NCBI GenBank assembly: GCA_903907925.1
Contig: CAIVQB010000116.1
Span: forward strand, 1 to 51,274
Length of the DNA stretch: 51,274 nt
Direction: 5' to 3'
Source: an uncultured Verrucomicrobiota bacterium
GTDB taxonomy: Bacteria; Verrucomicrobiota; Verrucomicrobiia; Limisphaerales; UBA9464
The notes beneath the pieces are model-generated. The model was given only the letters and a program-made list of their open reading frames with translations. It had not been told where the DNA came from and made no database searches. Shown piece by piece: positions 1 through 9,337 of the stretch. Numbering within the stretch: the stretch's first letter is position 1; every line of letters starts with the position of its first letter. The translations under genes and the position numbers were made by a program.

Positions 1-204
1 AACGTTGTTCCAACGGGCTTCCATAGGGGGCAGTGCCGAGATGCGCCCGAGCCAGCCGCCGTGCGTTGCCCGCCCTTGCGAATGGGACGGCGCGGGAGGA
101 TGCTTCCGATCTCAGTTTCCCAGAGCGGTGGATCGCGGCGAATGAGTTGAATCGTCGCCCCGGAAGCCACCGTCGGAGTTCATGATTCATTGTCGGTAAA
201 TGGA

Positions 205-3200
205 ATGGTTGCCAACGCTTTATCCTGGTTCGTGCGAATCCTGGTCTTCCTTCTGATTCTTGGAGGCTCGGTCCGCGGCGCAACCGTGCCCGCCGGCATT
301 CCCGCGGCGATCGACTTCAACCGCGATATCCGGCCCATTCTCTCGGAGAATTGCTATGCCTGCCACGGACCGGATGAAGGCCGGCGCAAGTCCGGGTTGC
401 GCCTGGACTTGGAATCCGAGGCGTTCAAGGAATTGAAATCGGGCCGTCACGCCTTGATCCCGGGTGATCTCGAACACAGTTCACTGGTCAGCCGCATCGT
501 CACGACCGATGAGGAGGAAGTGATGCCGCCGCCCAAGTCGGGCAAGAAGCTGACAGCGCGCGAGGTTGGGTTGCTGCGCGACTGGATCCGGACCGGCGCC
601 AAATGGAAGCAGCACTGGGCCTATCTTCCACCGGAACGTCCCACTGTTCCCGAGGTTCGCCACAGCCGTTGGGCGCGCAATGAGATCGACCGGTTTGTTG
701 CGGAACGATTGGAACGTTCCGGATTCGAACCAGCACCCGAGGCCGATCGGGCGACGCTGATCCGCCGGGTGAAGTTTGATCTGACCGGATTGCCACCGAC
801 GATCGAAGAGGTGGATCAGTTCCTGTCGGATCGTTCACCGGCGGCCTACGAGCAGCTGGTCGATCGGCTGCTGAAGATGCCGCAGTACGGCGAACGGATG
901 GCCGCCAACTGGCTGGACCTCGCCCGTTATGCCGACACCAGCGGCTACCATTTCGACGGCGTGCGCTTCATGTGGCTGTGGCGCGACTGGGTCATTCAGG
1001 CGTTCAACGAGAACAAGCCCTACGACGCCTTCACGGTGGAACAACTCGCGGGCGATCTTCTTCCCGGCGCGACCCAATCGCAGCGGATTGCCACCGGTTT
1101 TGTCCGCAACAACATGACGAACGACGAGGGCGGCGCCGATCCCGACGAGTACCTCAACAAATACGTCGTCGACCGGGTCAACACTCTCGGATCGGTCTGG
1201 CTCGGTCTCACCGTCGGCTGCACCGAGTGTCACGATCACAAGTATGATCCGATGACCACGAAGGAGTTCTACCGGTTGTACGCGTTCTTCCACAACGTCC
1301 CGGAAAAGGGCCTGGATCGGATTCGCACTGACAATCCGCCGCCGCGCCTGCCGGTGCCGACTCCGGAACAGGCGGTTCAGTTTGTGGAGGCGGATTTCGC
1401 GGTGCGCGACGGCGAGAAGACGCTTCAGGATCGAAACAACGAATTGGGAGAGACCCAGGAAAAATGGGAACGGGAAACCATGGATCGTCCGCCGGCGGCG
1501 CTCGTTCTTCCGCCGGACACGATCTCGGTGGAATTCGAGGATGATCTGGCGCTGCACCACGGAACCAACACCGTGGCAGGCCAGACGAACGGGGCCGCAG
1601 CGTTGACGTTTGAGGCGGGTCGCCCCGGTCGTGCGTTGCATTTCGACGCTGGAACCCGGGTCGAGTGGAACGCGCCGGCCGTCACGGTTTCGACCAACGG
1701 TTTCACCATCGCTGCCTGGGTCAAGCGACGGGGGAACGGCGTCCTGCTGTCGATTGCTGAGTCAGTTTCCGCGACCCGTGGCTTGGAATTGAGCTTCGTC
1801 GACGGCAAGCCGCGCCTGCGCCTCGGCTCTACCAATGAAGCCGATCAATTGCGGATCCGGTCCAAGGATGCGCTTCCGGAAAACCAATGGGTCCATGTGG
1901 CGTTGACCTATGACGGTTCCACCAAGGCGGGTGGTGTTCGGCTGCGGTTCAACGGAAAGGCGCGGGAATTCGAAACGGAAGTGGATCACCTGCAACCGGG
2001 CTTTATCCTCAATGGCGCGCTTTCGGTGGGCGGCGGGTTTGTGGGTGCGATCGACACGCTGCGGGTGCTGGGACGACCGCTCTCGGCCGAGACGCTGACC
2101 CAGCTTGAATTCGAGGGATGGCTTTCGATCGTCTCGCGCTCGCGTGGCAATCGGTCCGAGGAAGATCGCGGCGATCTCTCGCGGGTATATCGCGAGCGGT
2201 ATGCGACGGACTACCTCCGCTCCGAGGCCGCATTGGCGAAGGCGCGGCGAACCAAGGAGGAGTTCTATTCCAAGATCCCCACCTCGCTCATCATGGAGGA
2301 AATGGATCCCCCGCGGGACACTTTTCAGTTCATCCGGGGAGATTTTCGCAACAAGGGTGAGAAGGTGACCGCTGGCACACCGGCATTTCTCCCACCGTTG
2401 CCGGAAGGCCCGGTCAATCGCCTGACCCTCGCCCGATGGTTGATCGCGCCCAATCACCCGTTGACCGCCCGGGTGGCGGTGAATCGTTGGTGGGGAATGT
2501 TCTTCGGCACCGGCCTGGTCAAGACGGCCAATGATTTTGGTTCGCAAGGGGAATGGCCGAGTCATCCCGAGTTGCTGGACTGGCTGGCGATCCGGTTCCG
2601 CGATGGATCGACGGCAACCAACCGTCCGGGCGGGTCGCGGGCGGCGGGTGGTCCGGCCGCGGTCCGACCTTGGGATGTTCGTGAACTGGTGCGCTTGATC
2701 GTGACCTCGGCCACCTATCGTCAATCGGCCGCCGTGACGCCGCAGAAACTGGAGAAGGACCCCTACAACCGCCTGCTCACCCGTGGCCCGCGTCTTCGGC
2801 TCGACGCGGAATTCGTCCGGGACAACGCCCTCGCCGTCTCCGGATTACTGAACCCGAAAATCGGTGGACCGAGCGTGAAACCGTATCAGCCCGATGGGAT
2901 CTGGGATGGAACGGATTCGCGCTACGATCAGGATCACGGGGATCTTCTCTACCGCCGCGGCATGTACGTGTTTTGGCGGCGATCAGCCCATTATCCCTCC
3001 TTCGCCACCTTCGACGCACCGAACCGCGAGGTCTGCACCTTCCTGCGCCAGCGGACCCAGACGCCGCTGCAATCGTTGGTGTTGATGAATGATCCGGTGT
3101 TTGTGGAGGCGGCGCGAGCACTGGCCAACCGGGTGATCCGCGAGGAACCGTCCGATCGCCAGCGTCGACTGGTCCGGGCCTTCCGACACGTGATCGGCCG

Positions 3201-3405
3201 AAGCCCCGCGCCTGCCGAACTGGTGGTGTTGACCTCCACCCTGGATCGCCAGTTGGCGTTGTATGGCAAGGATGCGTCCGCCGCGAAGGCGTTGATCGCG
3301 GTGGGTGAATCGAAGCCGTCCGCCGGAATCGATCCGGTGGAACTGGCGGCCTTCACTGCCGTTGCCAACGTGTTGTTGAACCTCAACGAGACTCTCACCC
3401 ACTGA
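205..3405 (+). CDS. Secreted PSCyt1 / DUF1549 / LamG / DUF1553 cytochrome-like protein
   Basis: This 1066-residue protein has the planctomycete/verrucomicrobial order: signal peptide (hydrophobic stretch RILVFLLILGGSVRG), PSCyt1 haem-binding region with CYACH at about residues 50-54, DUF1549 (roughly 140-370, including a second CxxCH in the family motif CTECHDHKYDP), a concanavalin/LamG-like insert (roughly 440-640) and DUF1553 (roughly 735-1010, with ANDFGSQGEWPSHPELL). The family is known only as a presumed periplasmic or surface c-type cytochrome module, common in polysaccharide and sulfatase loci; its reaction is not established. ATG 205 is preferred because it opens directly on the signal peptide; TTG 190 is an in-frame alternative adding five residues. 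The next gene, a DUF1501 protein 22 bases downstream, is its normal genomic partner, so the two are probably cotranscribed. Confidence 0.93.
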   Translation: MVANALSWFVRILVFLLILGGSVRGATVPAGIPAAIDFNRDIRPILSENCYACHGPDEGRRKSGLRLDLESEAFKELKSGRHALIPGDLEHSSLVSRIVTTDEEEVMPPPKSGKKLTAREVGLLRDWIRTGAKWKQHWAYLPPERPTVPEVRHSRWARNEIDRFVAERLERSGFEPAPEADRATLIRRVKFDLTGLPPTIEEVDQFLSDRSPAAYEQLVDRLLKMPQYGERMAANWLDLARYADTSGYHFDGVRFMWLWRDWVIQAFNENKPYDAFTVEQLAGDLLPGATQSQRIATGFVRNNMTNDEGGADPDEYLNKYVVDRVNTLGSVWLGLTVGCTECHDHKYDPMTTKEFYRLYAFFHNVPEKGLDRIRTDNPPPRLPVPTPEQAVQFVEADFAVRDGEKTLQDRNNELGETQEKWERETMDRPPAALVLPPDTISVEFEDDLALHHGTNTVAGQTNGAAALTFEAGRPGRALHFDAGTRVEWNAPAVTVSTNGFTIAAWVKRRGNGVLLSIAESVSATRGLELSFVDGKPRLRLGSTNEADQLRIRSKDALPENQWVHVALTYDGSTKAGGVRLRFNGKAREFETEVDHLQPGFILNGALSVGGGFVGAIDTLRVLGRPLSAETLTQLEFEGWLSIVSRSRGNRSEEDRGDLSRVYRERYATDYLRSEAALAKARRTKEEFYSKIPTSLIMEEMDPPRDTFQFIRGDFRNKGEKVTAGTPAFLPPLPEGPVNRLTLARWLIAPNHPLTARVAVNRWWGMFFGTGLVKTANDFGSQGEWPSHPELLDWLAIRFRDGSTATNRPGGSRAAGGPAAVRPWDVRELVRLIVTSATYRQSAAVTPQKLEKDPYNRLLTRGPRLRLDAEFVRDNALAVSGLLNPKIGGPSVKPYQPDGIWDGTDSRYDQDHGDLLYRRGMYVFWRRSAHYPSFATFDAPNREVCTFLRQRTQTPLQSLVLMNDPVFVEAARALANRVIREEPSDRQRRLVRAFRHVIGRSPAPAELVVLTSTLDRQLALYGKDASAAKALIAVGESKPSAGIDPVELAAFTAVANVLLNLNETLTH

Positions 3406-3427
3406 GGGTTCGCTTCCACTTCATCCC

Positions 3428-4873
3428 ATGCCATTCCTTCACGATGTCGAGCGGGCGATGACGCGGCGCGCCTTTCTCCGGGGAACCACCGGTGTCGGCG
3501 GACTCGCGCTGGCGTCGCTGTTGGATCCGACGCTGCTCGGTGCCGCCGCGACCGGTCCGGCGTCGGTCCCTGGCGCGCTCAAGGTGTTGCATCATCCCGC
3601 CCGGGCCAAGCGGGTGATCTACCTGTTCCAATCCGGAGCGCCGTCGCATCTCGACCTGTTCGATCCCAAGCCGCTCCTCACCCGGATGACCGGCGAGGAG
3701 TTGCCGCCCAGTGTTCGGAAGGGACAACGCATCACCGGCATGACCGCCGGCCAGCCGGTTCTGCGCTGCGTGGGCCCGGCGTATCCGTTCCGCGCGGTCG
3801 GACGGAACGGGATGGAACTGAGCGAACAACTGCCCCATATCGGCAGTGTTGCGGATGACATCACGCTGATTCGATCGATGCATACCGATCCGATCAACCA
3901 CGATCCGGCGGTCACCTTTTTCGGGACGGGCAATCAGCAACCCGGCCGGCCGACCATGGGCGCGTGGCTCGCCTACGGTCTCGGCAGTGAGAATGCAAAC
4001 CTGCCGTCGTACGTGGTTTTGGTCAGCGGCGGCGGCGGGCAATCGTTGCAGGCCCGTTATTGGGGCAACGGATTTTTGCCCGGCAATTATCAAGGCGTCC
4101 AGATGCGCAGCCAGGGGGATCCGGTGCTGTATGTCTCCAATCCGCCGGGACTGAGCGCTGACTCGCGACGAAGTCTCCTCGACGCCATGCAGGATCTCAA
4201 CCGACGCCAGTTGGGGATCCTGGGAGATCCTGGAATCGCGACCCACATTGAAAACTACGAACTGGCCTTCCGCATGCAGACCAGCGTGCCGGAGCTGATG
4301 GATATTTCGAAGGAACCCAAAGACGTCCTGGAATCGTACGGAGCCGAGCCCGGGCGTTCGTCATTCGCCAACAACTGCCTGCTGGCGCGGCGTCTCGCCG
4401 AGCGCGGAGTGAGGTTCATCCAGTTGTGTCATCGCGACTGGGATCATCACGGTGGCCTGCCGGACGGCATCAAGGCTCAGACGAAAAATACCGACCGCGC
4501 CAGTGGTGCTTTGGTGCGCGATCTCAAGCAGCGGGGGATGCTGGATGAAACCCTGGTGATCTGGGGCGGTGAATTCGGCCGGACGGCGTATTCGCAGGGC
4601 GATATTTCGAAGACCAATTTCGGACGCGACCATCATCCGCGATGCTTCTCGATCTGGGCGGCCGGCGGTGGATTCAAACCGGGCATCGTCCACGGAAAGA
4701 CCGACGATTTCGGCTACAACATCGTGGAGAACCCGGTGAGCGTTCATGACTTCCACGCCACGATGCTGCATTTGCTCGGAGTGGATCACCTGAGAATGAC
4801 CTACCGCTTTGAAGGCCGGGACTACCGCTTGACCGACGTCAGCGGCGAAAAGATCGGCGCGCTCCTCGCGTGA
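3428..4873 (+). CDS. DUF1501 family protein with twin-arginine signal
   Basis: This 481-residue protein carries an N-terminal Tat-type signal (MTRRAFLRGTTGVGGLALA, starting at residue 11) followed by a full-length DUF1501 domain, a member of the alkaline phosphatase-like/sulfatase superfamily. Recognisable family segments are YLFQSGAPSHLDLFDPKP near residue 60, CHRDWDHHGGLP near 337, and LVIWGGEFGRT followed by GRDHHPRCFSIW near 375-405; the His and Asp residues in these are plausible metal ligands. Tat export implies that a folded, possibly cofactor-loaded enzyme acts outside the cytoplasm. The gene lies 22 bases after the DUF1549/DUF1553 gene, the standard pairing in Planctomycetota and Verrucomicrobiota. 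The substrate is unknown. Initiation at the internal ATG 3458 (MTRRAF) is also possible. Confidence 0.93.
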   Translation: MPFLHDVERAMTRRAFLRGTTGVGGLALASLLDPTLLGAAATGPASVPGALKVLHHPARAKRVIYLFQSGAPSHLDLFDPKPLLTRMTGEELPPSVRKGQRITGMTAGQPVLRCVGPAYPFRAVGRNGMELSEQLPHIGSVADDITLIRSMHTDPINHDPAVTFFGTGNQQPGRPTMGAWLAYGLGSENANLPSYVVLVSGGGGQSLQARYWGNGFLPGNYQGVQMRSQGDPVLYVSNPPGLSADSRRSLLDAMQDLNRRQLGILGDPGIATHIENYELAFRMQTSVPELMDISKEPKDVLESYGAEPGRSSFANNCLLARRLAERGVRFIQLCHRDWDHHGGLPDGIKAQTKNTDRASGALVRDLKQRGMLDETLVIWGGEFGRTAYSQGDISKTNFGRDHHPRCFSIWAAGGGFKPGIVHGKTDDFGYNIVENPVSVHDFHATMLHLLGVDHLRMTYRFEGRDYRLTDVSGEKIGALLA

Positions 4874-4975
4874 GCTGAAGGCGCGCAAGGCACTTCGAGT
4901 GATCGAATCTTCGCCGATTTCCGCGGTGTCGTTGAGTCCATGCGAAGCTGGATGACAGGCACGGTTCAGTGACCG

Positions 4976-5044
4976 TGGAGCGCCATCTCACCTCCAGACC
5001 GAATGGAGGCAAGGGCGCCGTCAGGTGGGAGAGGTGGCGCTCCA
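4976..5044. repeat. Imperfect inverted repeat upstream of the sigma-factor gene
   Basis: The ten-base arm TGGAGCGCCA (4976-4985) is matched exactly by its complement TGGCGCTCCA (5035-5044), and pairing continues inward through a T.G wobble and three more pairs (CTC with GAG). The loop is about 40 bases. The gap between the DUF1501 gene (stop 4873) and the sigma gene (start 5164) otherwise shows no coding signal. There is no T-run, so it is not a convincing rho-independent terminator. It may be one copy of a dispersed repeat or a regulatory hairpin. Confidence 0.5.
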
Positions 5045-5163
5045 TTGTGGATCACTCGCATCTCTAGTTGAATTCCAAGGCCCTCTTCAACTGCGTGGTT
5101 CCAGCTTCCTTGTCCCGAAAGGGTCCGGCAGCGGGGACTACCTGATGAAACCGCATCGCTGTT

Positions 5164-8100
5164 ATGGAAGACTGGCAACTGCTCGATACGTACGCCCGGA
5201 CCGGGTCGGAGGCCGCATTCGCTCAATTGGTGGAGCGCCACCTCGGGCTCGTCCACGCGGCCGCCCGGCGTCAGGTGAATGACGATGCCCTTGCGGCGGA
5301 CGTCGCGCAGGCGGTGTTCCTGCTGTTGGCCCGGAAGGCCGGCTCGCTGGGACGCCACGTCGTGCTCTCCGGCTGGCTCTTCCGCACCACCCGGTTCGTG
5401 GCAGCCCGCGCACTGCGGGCTGAGATCCGGCTGAAGCGACGCGAACAGGAAGCCGTCGCCATGCAAGACATCAACGCCCCCGATCCCACCTGGAACCAAC
5501 TCGCCCCCGAACTTGACGAGGCGCTCGCCGGTCTGTCGGAGAGCGATCGAAATGCCCTTCTCCTCCGGTATACCGAGGGAAGAAATCACCGGGAAGTGGG
5601 GAGCGTGTTGGGCATCACCGAGGAAGCGGCGAAAAAGCGGGTGAGTCGGGCCTTGGACAAACTTCGGGTGACCCTTGCGCACCACGGAGTACTGGTTTCC
5701 GCCGGGATACTGGCCGGATTTCTCGCTGATCAATTGAGCGCAGCACCACCCTCCGGCCTCGCGGGTGTCATCACGCAAGGATCGCTGACGGGTGCCGCCC
5801 AGCAGGGAGTCGCGGCCGAACTGGCGAGACAAGTGGCGGTAACATGGCGCTGGACCCGCGTGAAGACGACGGCCTCAGTCGCCGGGGTGATGGCGTTGAT
5901 ACTCATGGTCGGCGGCAGCGTGAAGTGGGGATGGGGATGGAACGGAGGAACCTCCACCCCAGGCGGGACGGCCACGGGTGGTATCGTGGCATCGCCTCGT
6001 GGATCATCTGAACCGAGCCGAACCCGACGCCCGGTGACGGAGGGCGACTCGCTCCGGCTTCAAGTGCTCGCCGCAGACACGGGCGCTCCCCTGCCGGGAG
6101 CCCGGGTTCCGCTGAATTTTGTGGTCGAGGGTCAATGGTTGAGGCCCACCGACATGGAGACGGATGCCCAGGGCGTATGCCTCATTCCTCTTCCACGGAC
6201 CAGCTTGTTCCGGGTCGACGCCGGCGCGCATTTTCCCGGCTATGAGGACCGCTTCCTGACCTGGCGAAAGGACTGGCAGTTCCCACGTCCCGAATCCTAC
6301 ACGCTGCGGCTCGCGCGTGCCGAGACGATCGGCGGCCAGGTGGTGTCTGCCCAGGGTCATCCCGTGCCGGGCGTGGTGGTCTGGCTGAGTTATAAGCTCA
6401 GCGATACCTCATGGCGTGAACCTGAAGAAGATCGCGAACGCGAGGGGTTCATGTGGCCCATCCGTTTGGGATCCACGGACGCGGAGGGACGGTGGGTTTG
6501 CGCCACGATCCCTGCGGGACGGGTCCATTTCGCGATCGAATTCGAGCATCCGGACTATGTACGGGAAACCTCACTGTGGGTGAATCGCGACGACGTCACC
6601 CGGGAAGCGAAATCCGTCCTCGCCCAACTCCATGCGCGGACCAGGGTGACCACTCTGCGCGACGGATTTGTTGCGACTGGCCGAATACTCAATGCCGTGG
6701 GCGAGCCGGTGATCGGGGCGCGCATTGGAACTTCGTGGCGCGAAACCGGTGCGATGTCGGATCGCGAAGGTGGTTTCTCGATGCGTTCACAGCCCCGCGG
6801 TGAGGTGATGTTCACCGCCACGGCGGACGGCTTTGCACCGAAGCGGTTCCAGGTCCAGGCCGGCGGGAATCCAGTGGAGGTACGTCTGGATCCAGGTGGC
6901 GTGCTTCGGGCGCAAATTGTGAATACCACCGGCGAACCCCTCGTCGGGGCGCGACTGGTGCTCGAGGATGGATTTGAGGATGGTGCCCTCGGTTGGGATG
7001 ATCGAACCGATTCCGAGGGCCGGGTGACCTGGCGCAGTGCGCCACCGGGACGACGGTTCGTATTCACCGCAGCGGCCGAGGGCTATCAAACCACACGCTC
7101 CTTTCCGCTGGATGTCGATGGCACGGAGCATCGGATCGTTCTGCAGCCAGCGCTCACCGTGGTGGGTTCGGTGCTGGACGAGGCCAGCGGCCAACCTGTG
7201 GCGCGGTTCAAGGCGATTCCCGGACGCTTCAATGGCGGCGAGGACCTGGACCGCAGCGCGCTGCGCTACGGAGTGGATGGCCAGTATGAATTGTCTTTCG
7301 AAGAATCAGCCACGCCGGTGGTTCGAATCGAAGCTGAAGGATATCAGACCGAGATGGGTCGTCCGATCGCCGGTTCCCACGGAGAGCCGCGCTGTGATTT
7401 CCGTCTTCGGCGCGTCAATGCGAGCAACCGGGTTCGCGGGCGGGTGCTGAATCCCGATGGAACGCCCGCCGCCGGCGCGGAGGTGGTTCTGTGCACGCTC
7501 GATGGCGGGACGATTCTGGGGCAGGGGCGGTTCCTGCGGGACCAAAGCCATTGGATGACCAACGCGGACTCGGCAGGGCGCTTCGAGTTTCCTCTGGTTC
7601 GCGCACCCCACACGGTGGTCGGGGTATCGCCTCGTGGATTCGGACGCGCCAGCACGTTGTCTAACTCCGTGGTCGAAGTGCGTCTCGAAGCGTTCGGTGG
7701 AATTGAAGGTGTCGCCTCCCGCGACGGTCGACCAATGGCGGGCCAAAAGGTGATTCTTTTGGACCCCAGCTGCACCGACTATGCGGGCGCAGTTTCACTC
7801 GAGGTTGCGACATTTGAGCAGCAATGCGACGAGTCGGGACGCTTCCGACTGAATGCGGTCCCGGCCGGCGACTATCAAATGTACGTGTACTCGGGCGTGG
7901 GGCTGCCGTGGACCGACGAGACCCAGGTGAAAGTGATCTCCGGACAGATCGCAACGGTGCACGTGGGTGAACCCGATCCCGCGGGAAGGACGGTCTTGGG
8001 CCAATTGAAGCCTTCCGAACCGCTGTCCGTCCCCAACTGGAGGTCTCTTGTAACCGGCCATCATTTGGGACGGGTGTTGCCAACGGTGACGCCACCCTCC

Positions 8101-8430
8101 GGGTTGAATGAACAGGCGCGACAACTTTGGCTGGTTGCCTGGCACCAGTCAGCGGCCGGCCGCGAGTGGGCACGTCAGAAGGGAACCTTCACGCTCGAAG
8201 TGGATGCCGATGGCGGCTTTGTGGGACGGGGTGTCCCACCCGGCGACTACGAGCTCAACATCACCGCGATCCCCGAGGAGTTTGTGCGGAAGGATCCGTG
8301 GGCTCAACGCGCCGCGACCTGGCAGGGATTTGCCCGAAGGAAAGTCACTGTTCCCGAGAGTCCTTCGGGACAGGACGCGGTGCCGGTCGACTTGGGAACG
8401 GTTGAATTGAAGATCCAGCGACGTCCATGA
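5164..8430 (+). CDS. ECF sigma factor fused to a membrane segment and carboxypeptidase-regulatory-like repeats
   Basis: This 1088-residue fusion begins with a complete ECF-type sigma factor. Region 2 spans about residues 8-95 (core DALAADVAQAVFLLLARKAG) and region 4 about 115-175 (helix-turn-helix with LSESDRNALLLRYTEG and VGITEEAAKKRVSRALDKLR-like spacing). A linker of about 60 residues leads to one strong hydrophobic segment (about 236-252, ASVAGVMALILMVGGSV). Some 830 residues follow, with repeated carboxypeptidase-regulatory/Ig-like units marked by motifs such as GEPVIGARI, GEPLVGARLVL and GTPAAGAEVVL. The predicted topology is a cytoplasmic sigma domain tethered to the inner membrane with an external beta-sandwich stalk. 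No anti-sigma gene is adjacent. Such fusions occur in Verrucomicrobiota and Planctomycetota, but how the sigma part is released or activated is not known. The stop is followed by 143 bases without a clear gene. Confidence 0.9.
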   Translation: MEDWQLLDTYARTGSEAAFAQLVERHLGLVHAAARRQVNDDALAADVAQAVFLLLARKAGSLGRHVVLSGWLFRTTRFVAARALRAEIRLKRREQEAVAMQDINAPDPTWNQLAPELDEALAGLSESDRNALLLRYTEGRNHREVGSVLGITEEAAKKRVSRALDKLRVTLAHHGVLVSAGILAGFLADQLSAAPPSGLAGVITQGSLTGAAQQGVAAELARQVAVTWRWTRVKTTASVAGVMALILMVGGSVKWGWGWNGGTSTPGGTATGGIVASPRGSSEPSRTRRPVTEGDSLRLQVLAADTGAPLPGARVPLNFVVEGQWLRPTDMETDAQGVCLIPLPRTSLFRVDAGAHFPGYEDRFLTWRKDWQFPRPESYTLRLARAETIGGQVVSAQGHPVPGVVVWLSYKLSDTSWREPEEDREREGFMWPIRLGSTDAEGRWVCATIPAGRVHFAIEFEHPDYVRETSLWVNRDDVTREAKSVLAQLHARTRVTTLRDGFVATGRILNAVGEPVIGARIGTSWRETGAMSDREGGFSMRSQPRGEVMFTATADGFAPKRFQVQAGGNPVEVRLDPGGVLRAQIVNTTGEPLVGARLVLEDGFEDGALGWDDRTDSEGRVTWRSAPPGRRFVFTAAAEGYQTTRSFPLDVDGTEHRIVLQPALTVVGSVLDEASGQPVARFKAIPGRFNGGEDLDRSALRYGVDGQYELSFEESATPVVRIEAEGYQTEMGRPIAGSHGEPRCDFRLRRVNASNRVRGRVLNPDGTPAAGAEVVLCTLDGGTILGQGRFLRDQSHWMTNADSAGRFEFPLVRAPHTVVGVSPRGFGRASTLSNSVVEVRLEAFGGIEGVASRDGRPMAGQKVILLDPSCTDYAGAVSLEVATFEQQCDESGRFRLNAVPAGDYQMYVYSGVGLPWTDETQVKVISGQIATVHVGEPDPAGRTVLGQLKPSEPLSVPNWRSLVTGHHLGRVLPTVTPPSGLNEQARQLWLVAWHQSAAGREWARQKGTFTLEVDADGGFVGRGVPPGDYELNITAIPEEFVRKDPWAQRAATWQGFARRKVTVPESPSGQDAVPVDLGTVELKIQRRP

Positions 8431-8573
8431 CAGCCTGGCTGAAAAGCCGGGCGGGATCGGTTCATTCCGTTCAAATTCGTGAACCTGCGTCCGTCTGCGC
8501 CTTCCTTGAAATCGTTCCGGCTCCATTGCGAATGACCCGCACCTCAAATCGCCTTCCAAGGCCCAATTTGATG

Positions 8574-9152
8574 TTATCGTCCCTGGAGAATGCGTTCGAT
8601 CTGCACCCGGTGGATGCCGATGTGTCCGGCGGCCAAGGCGTGCCAGCCGGCGGCATTGAGGGGACCAAACCACGGATGGGTGAATCGGGTCATTGTGTTG
8701 AGTTGCGAAGCGCCATTTACGATCGCGATCAGGGCGTCGCAGGATTGCTCGTAATCGGCAACGACGGCGGATGAGGCGTCGGGGCTGGGTTTGACCGCTG
8801 CGGTACTGGCCCTTCCCGGCGGCCGGTCGCCATGGGTAAGAGCTCCAATCACCCGGGCGATCTCCTGATGCACGATGCGGAGATGATCGAGGGTCATCCA
8901 CACCGACCAATAACGACTGCTGTCTTCGAGCCCGCGTGGACGGCGGATCAGGACTCGGCGGGCTCCCGATTCCTCGCCGCAGGTACGGATGAGGACACGG
9001 ATTGCCTCCCGTTCCCTTTGGAATTGGGCGGTGAACGAATCGCGGTTGCCCCGCCGGAGGCGCATCCCAAAGAGGATTCGGGCGACGAAGAGCTCGATCA
9101 GCGGCAGGCCCGCGCCCGGAGGTGCCAGTTTGGGTTCGGTGGGTGACGACAT
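8574..9152 (-). CDS. DinB-like (DUF1569-type) four-helix protein
   Basis: This protein is about 192 residues from ATG 9152 and resembles the DinB/YfiT superfamily of four-helix bundle proteins, especially the DUF1569-type branch. Supporting segments are MTLDHLRIVHQEIARVIGAL in the middle and a C-terminal HPWFGPLNAAGWHALAAGHI that ends with HRVQIERIL; the spaced His residues could bind a metal, as in the family. Members are thiol-dependent or metal-dependent transferases, or have no known role, so no reaction is assigned. The frame stays open upstream to 9251, but the extra 33 residues look non-coding and would run into the leader of the divergent rhamnose isomerase gene. It is transcribed away from the rhamnose operon, and nothing links it to that pathway. 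Confidence 0.75.
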   Translation of the reverse strand: MSSPTEPKLAPPGAGLPLIELFVARILFGMRLRRGNRDSFTAQFQREREAIRVLIRTCGEESGARRVLIRRPRGLEDSSRYWSVWMTLDHLRIVHQEIARVIGALTHGDRPPGRASTAAVKPSPDASSAVVADYEQSCDALIAIVNGASQLNTMTRFTHPWFGPLNAAGWHALAAGHIGIHRVQIERILQGR

Positions 9153-9337
9153 GAACGATGGGGTTGGTGGGGCGCACGCACGCGCTCCCGATGGTAATGT
9201 ATAGGTCTGCCTCCACTTTTTCAACCTTGGGAGCCGGCTCGTGGAAAACACCCAAAATCATCACCGGATATCGATTCGCCGGTCGGAAAAGATTCTTTGG
9301 GATTGCCGCGAGAGGCTCTCCGGTCCGCAATTCCGGC

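Noticed and set aside
1-189. Short frames open at the left edge (plus frame ending near 150, and a minus frame running off the window)
   Set aside because: Neither shows a recognisable domain or convincing start, so a partial gene cannot be supported.
9288-9298. Palindrome AAAGATTCTTT before rhaA, repeated at 50908-50918 before the rRNA promoter
   Set aside because: Shared 11-base strings are expected by chance many times in 51 kb, and no further copies or functional context were found.
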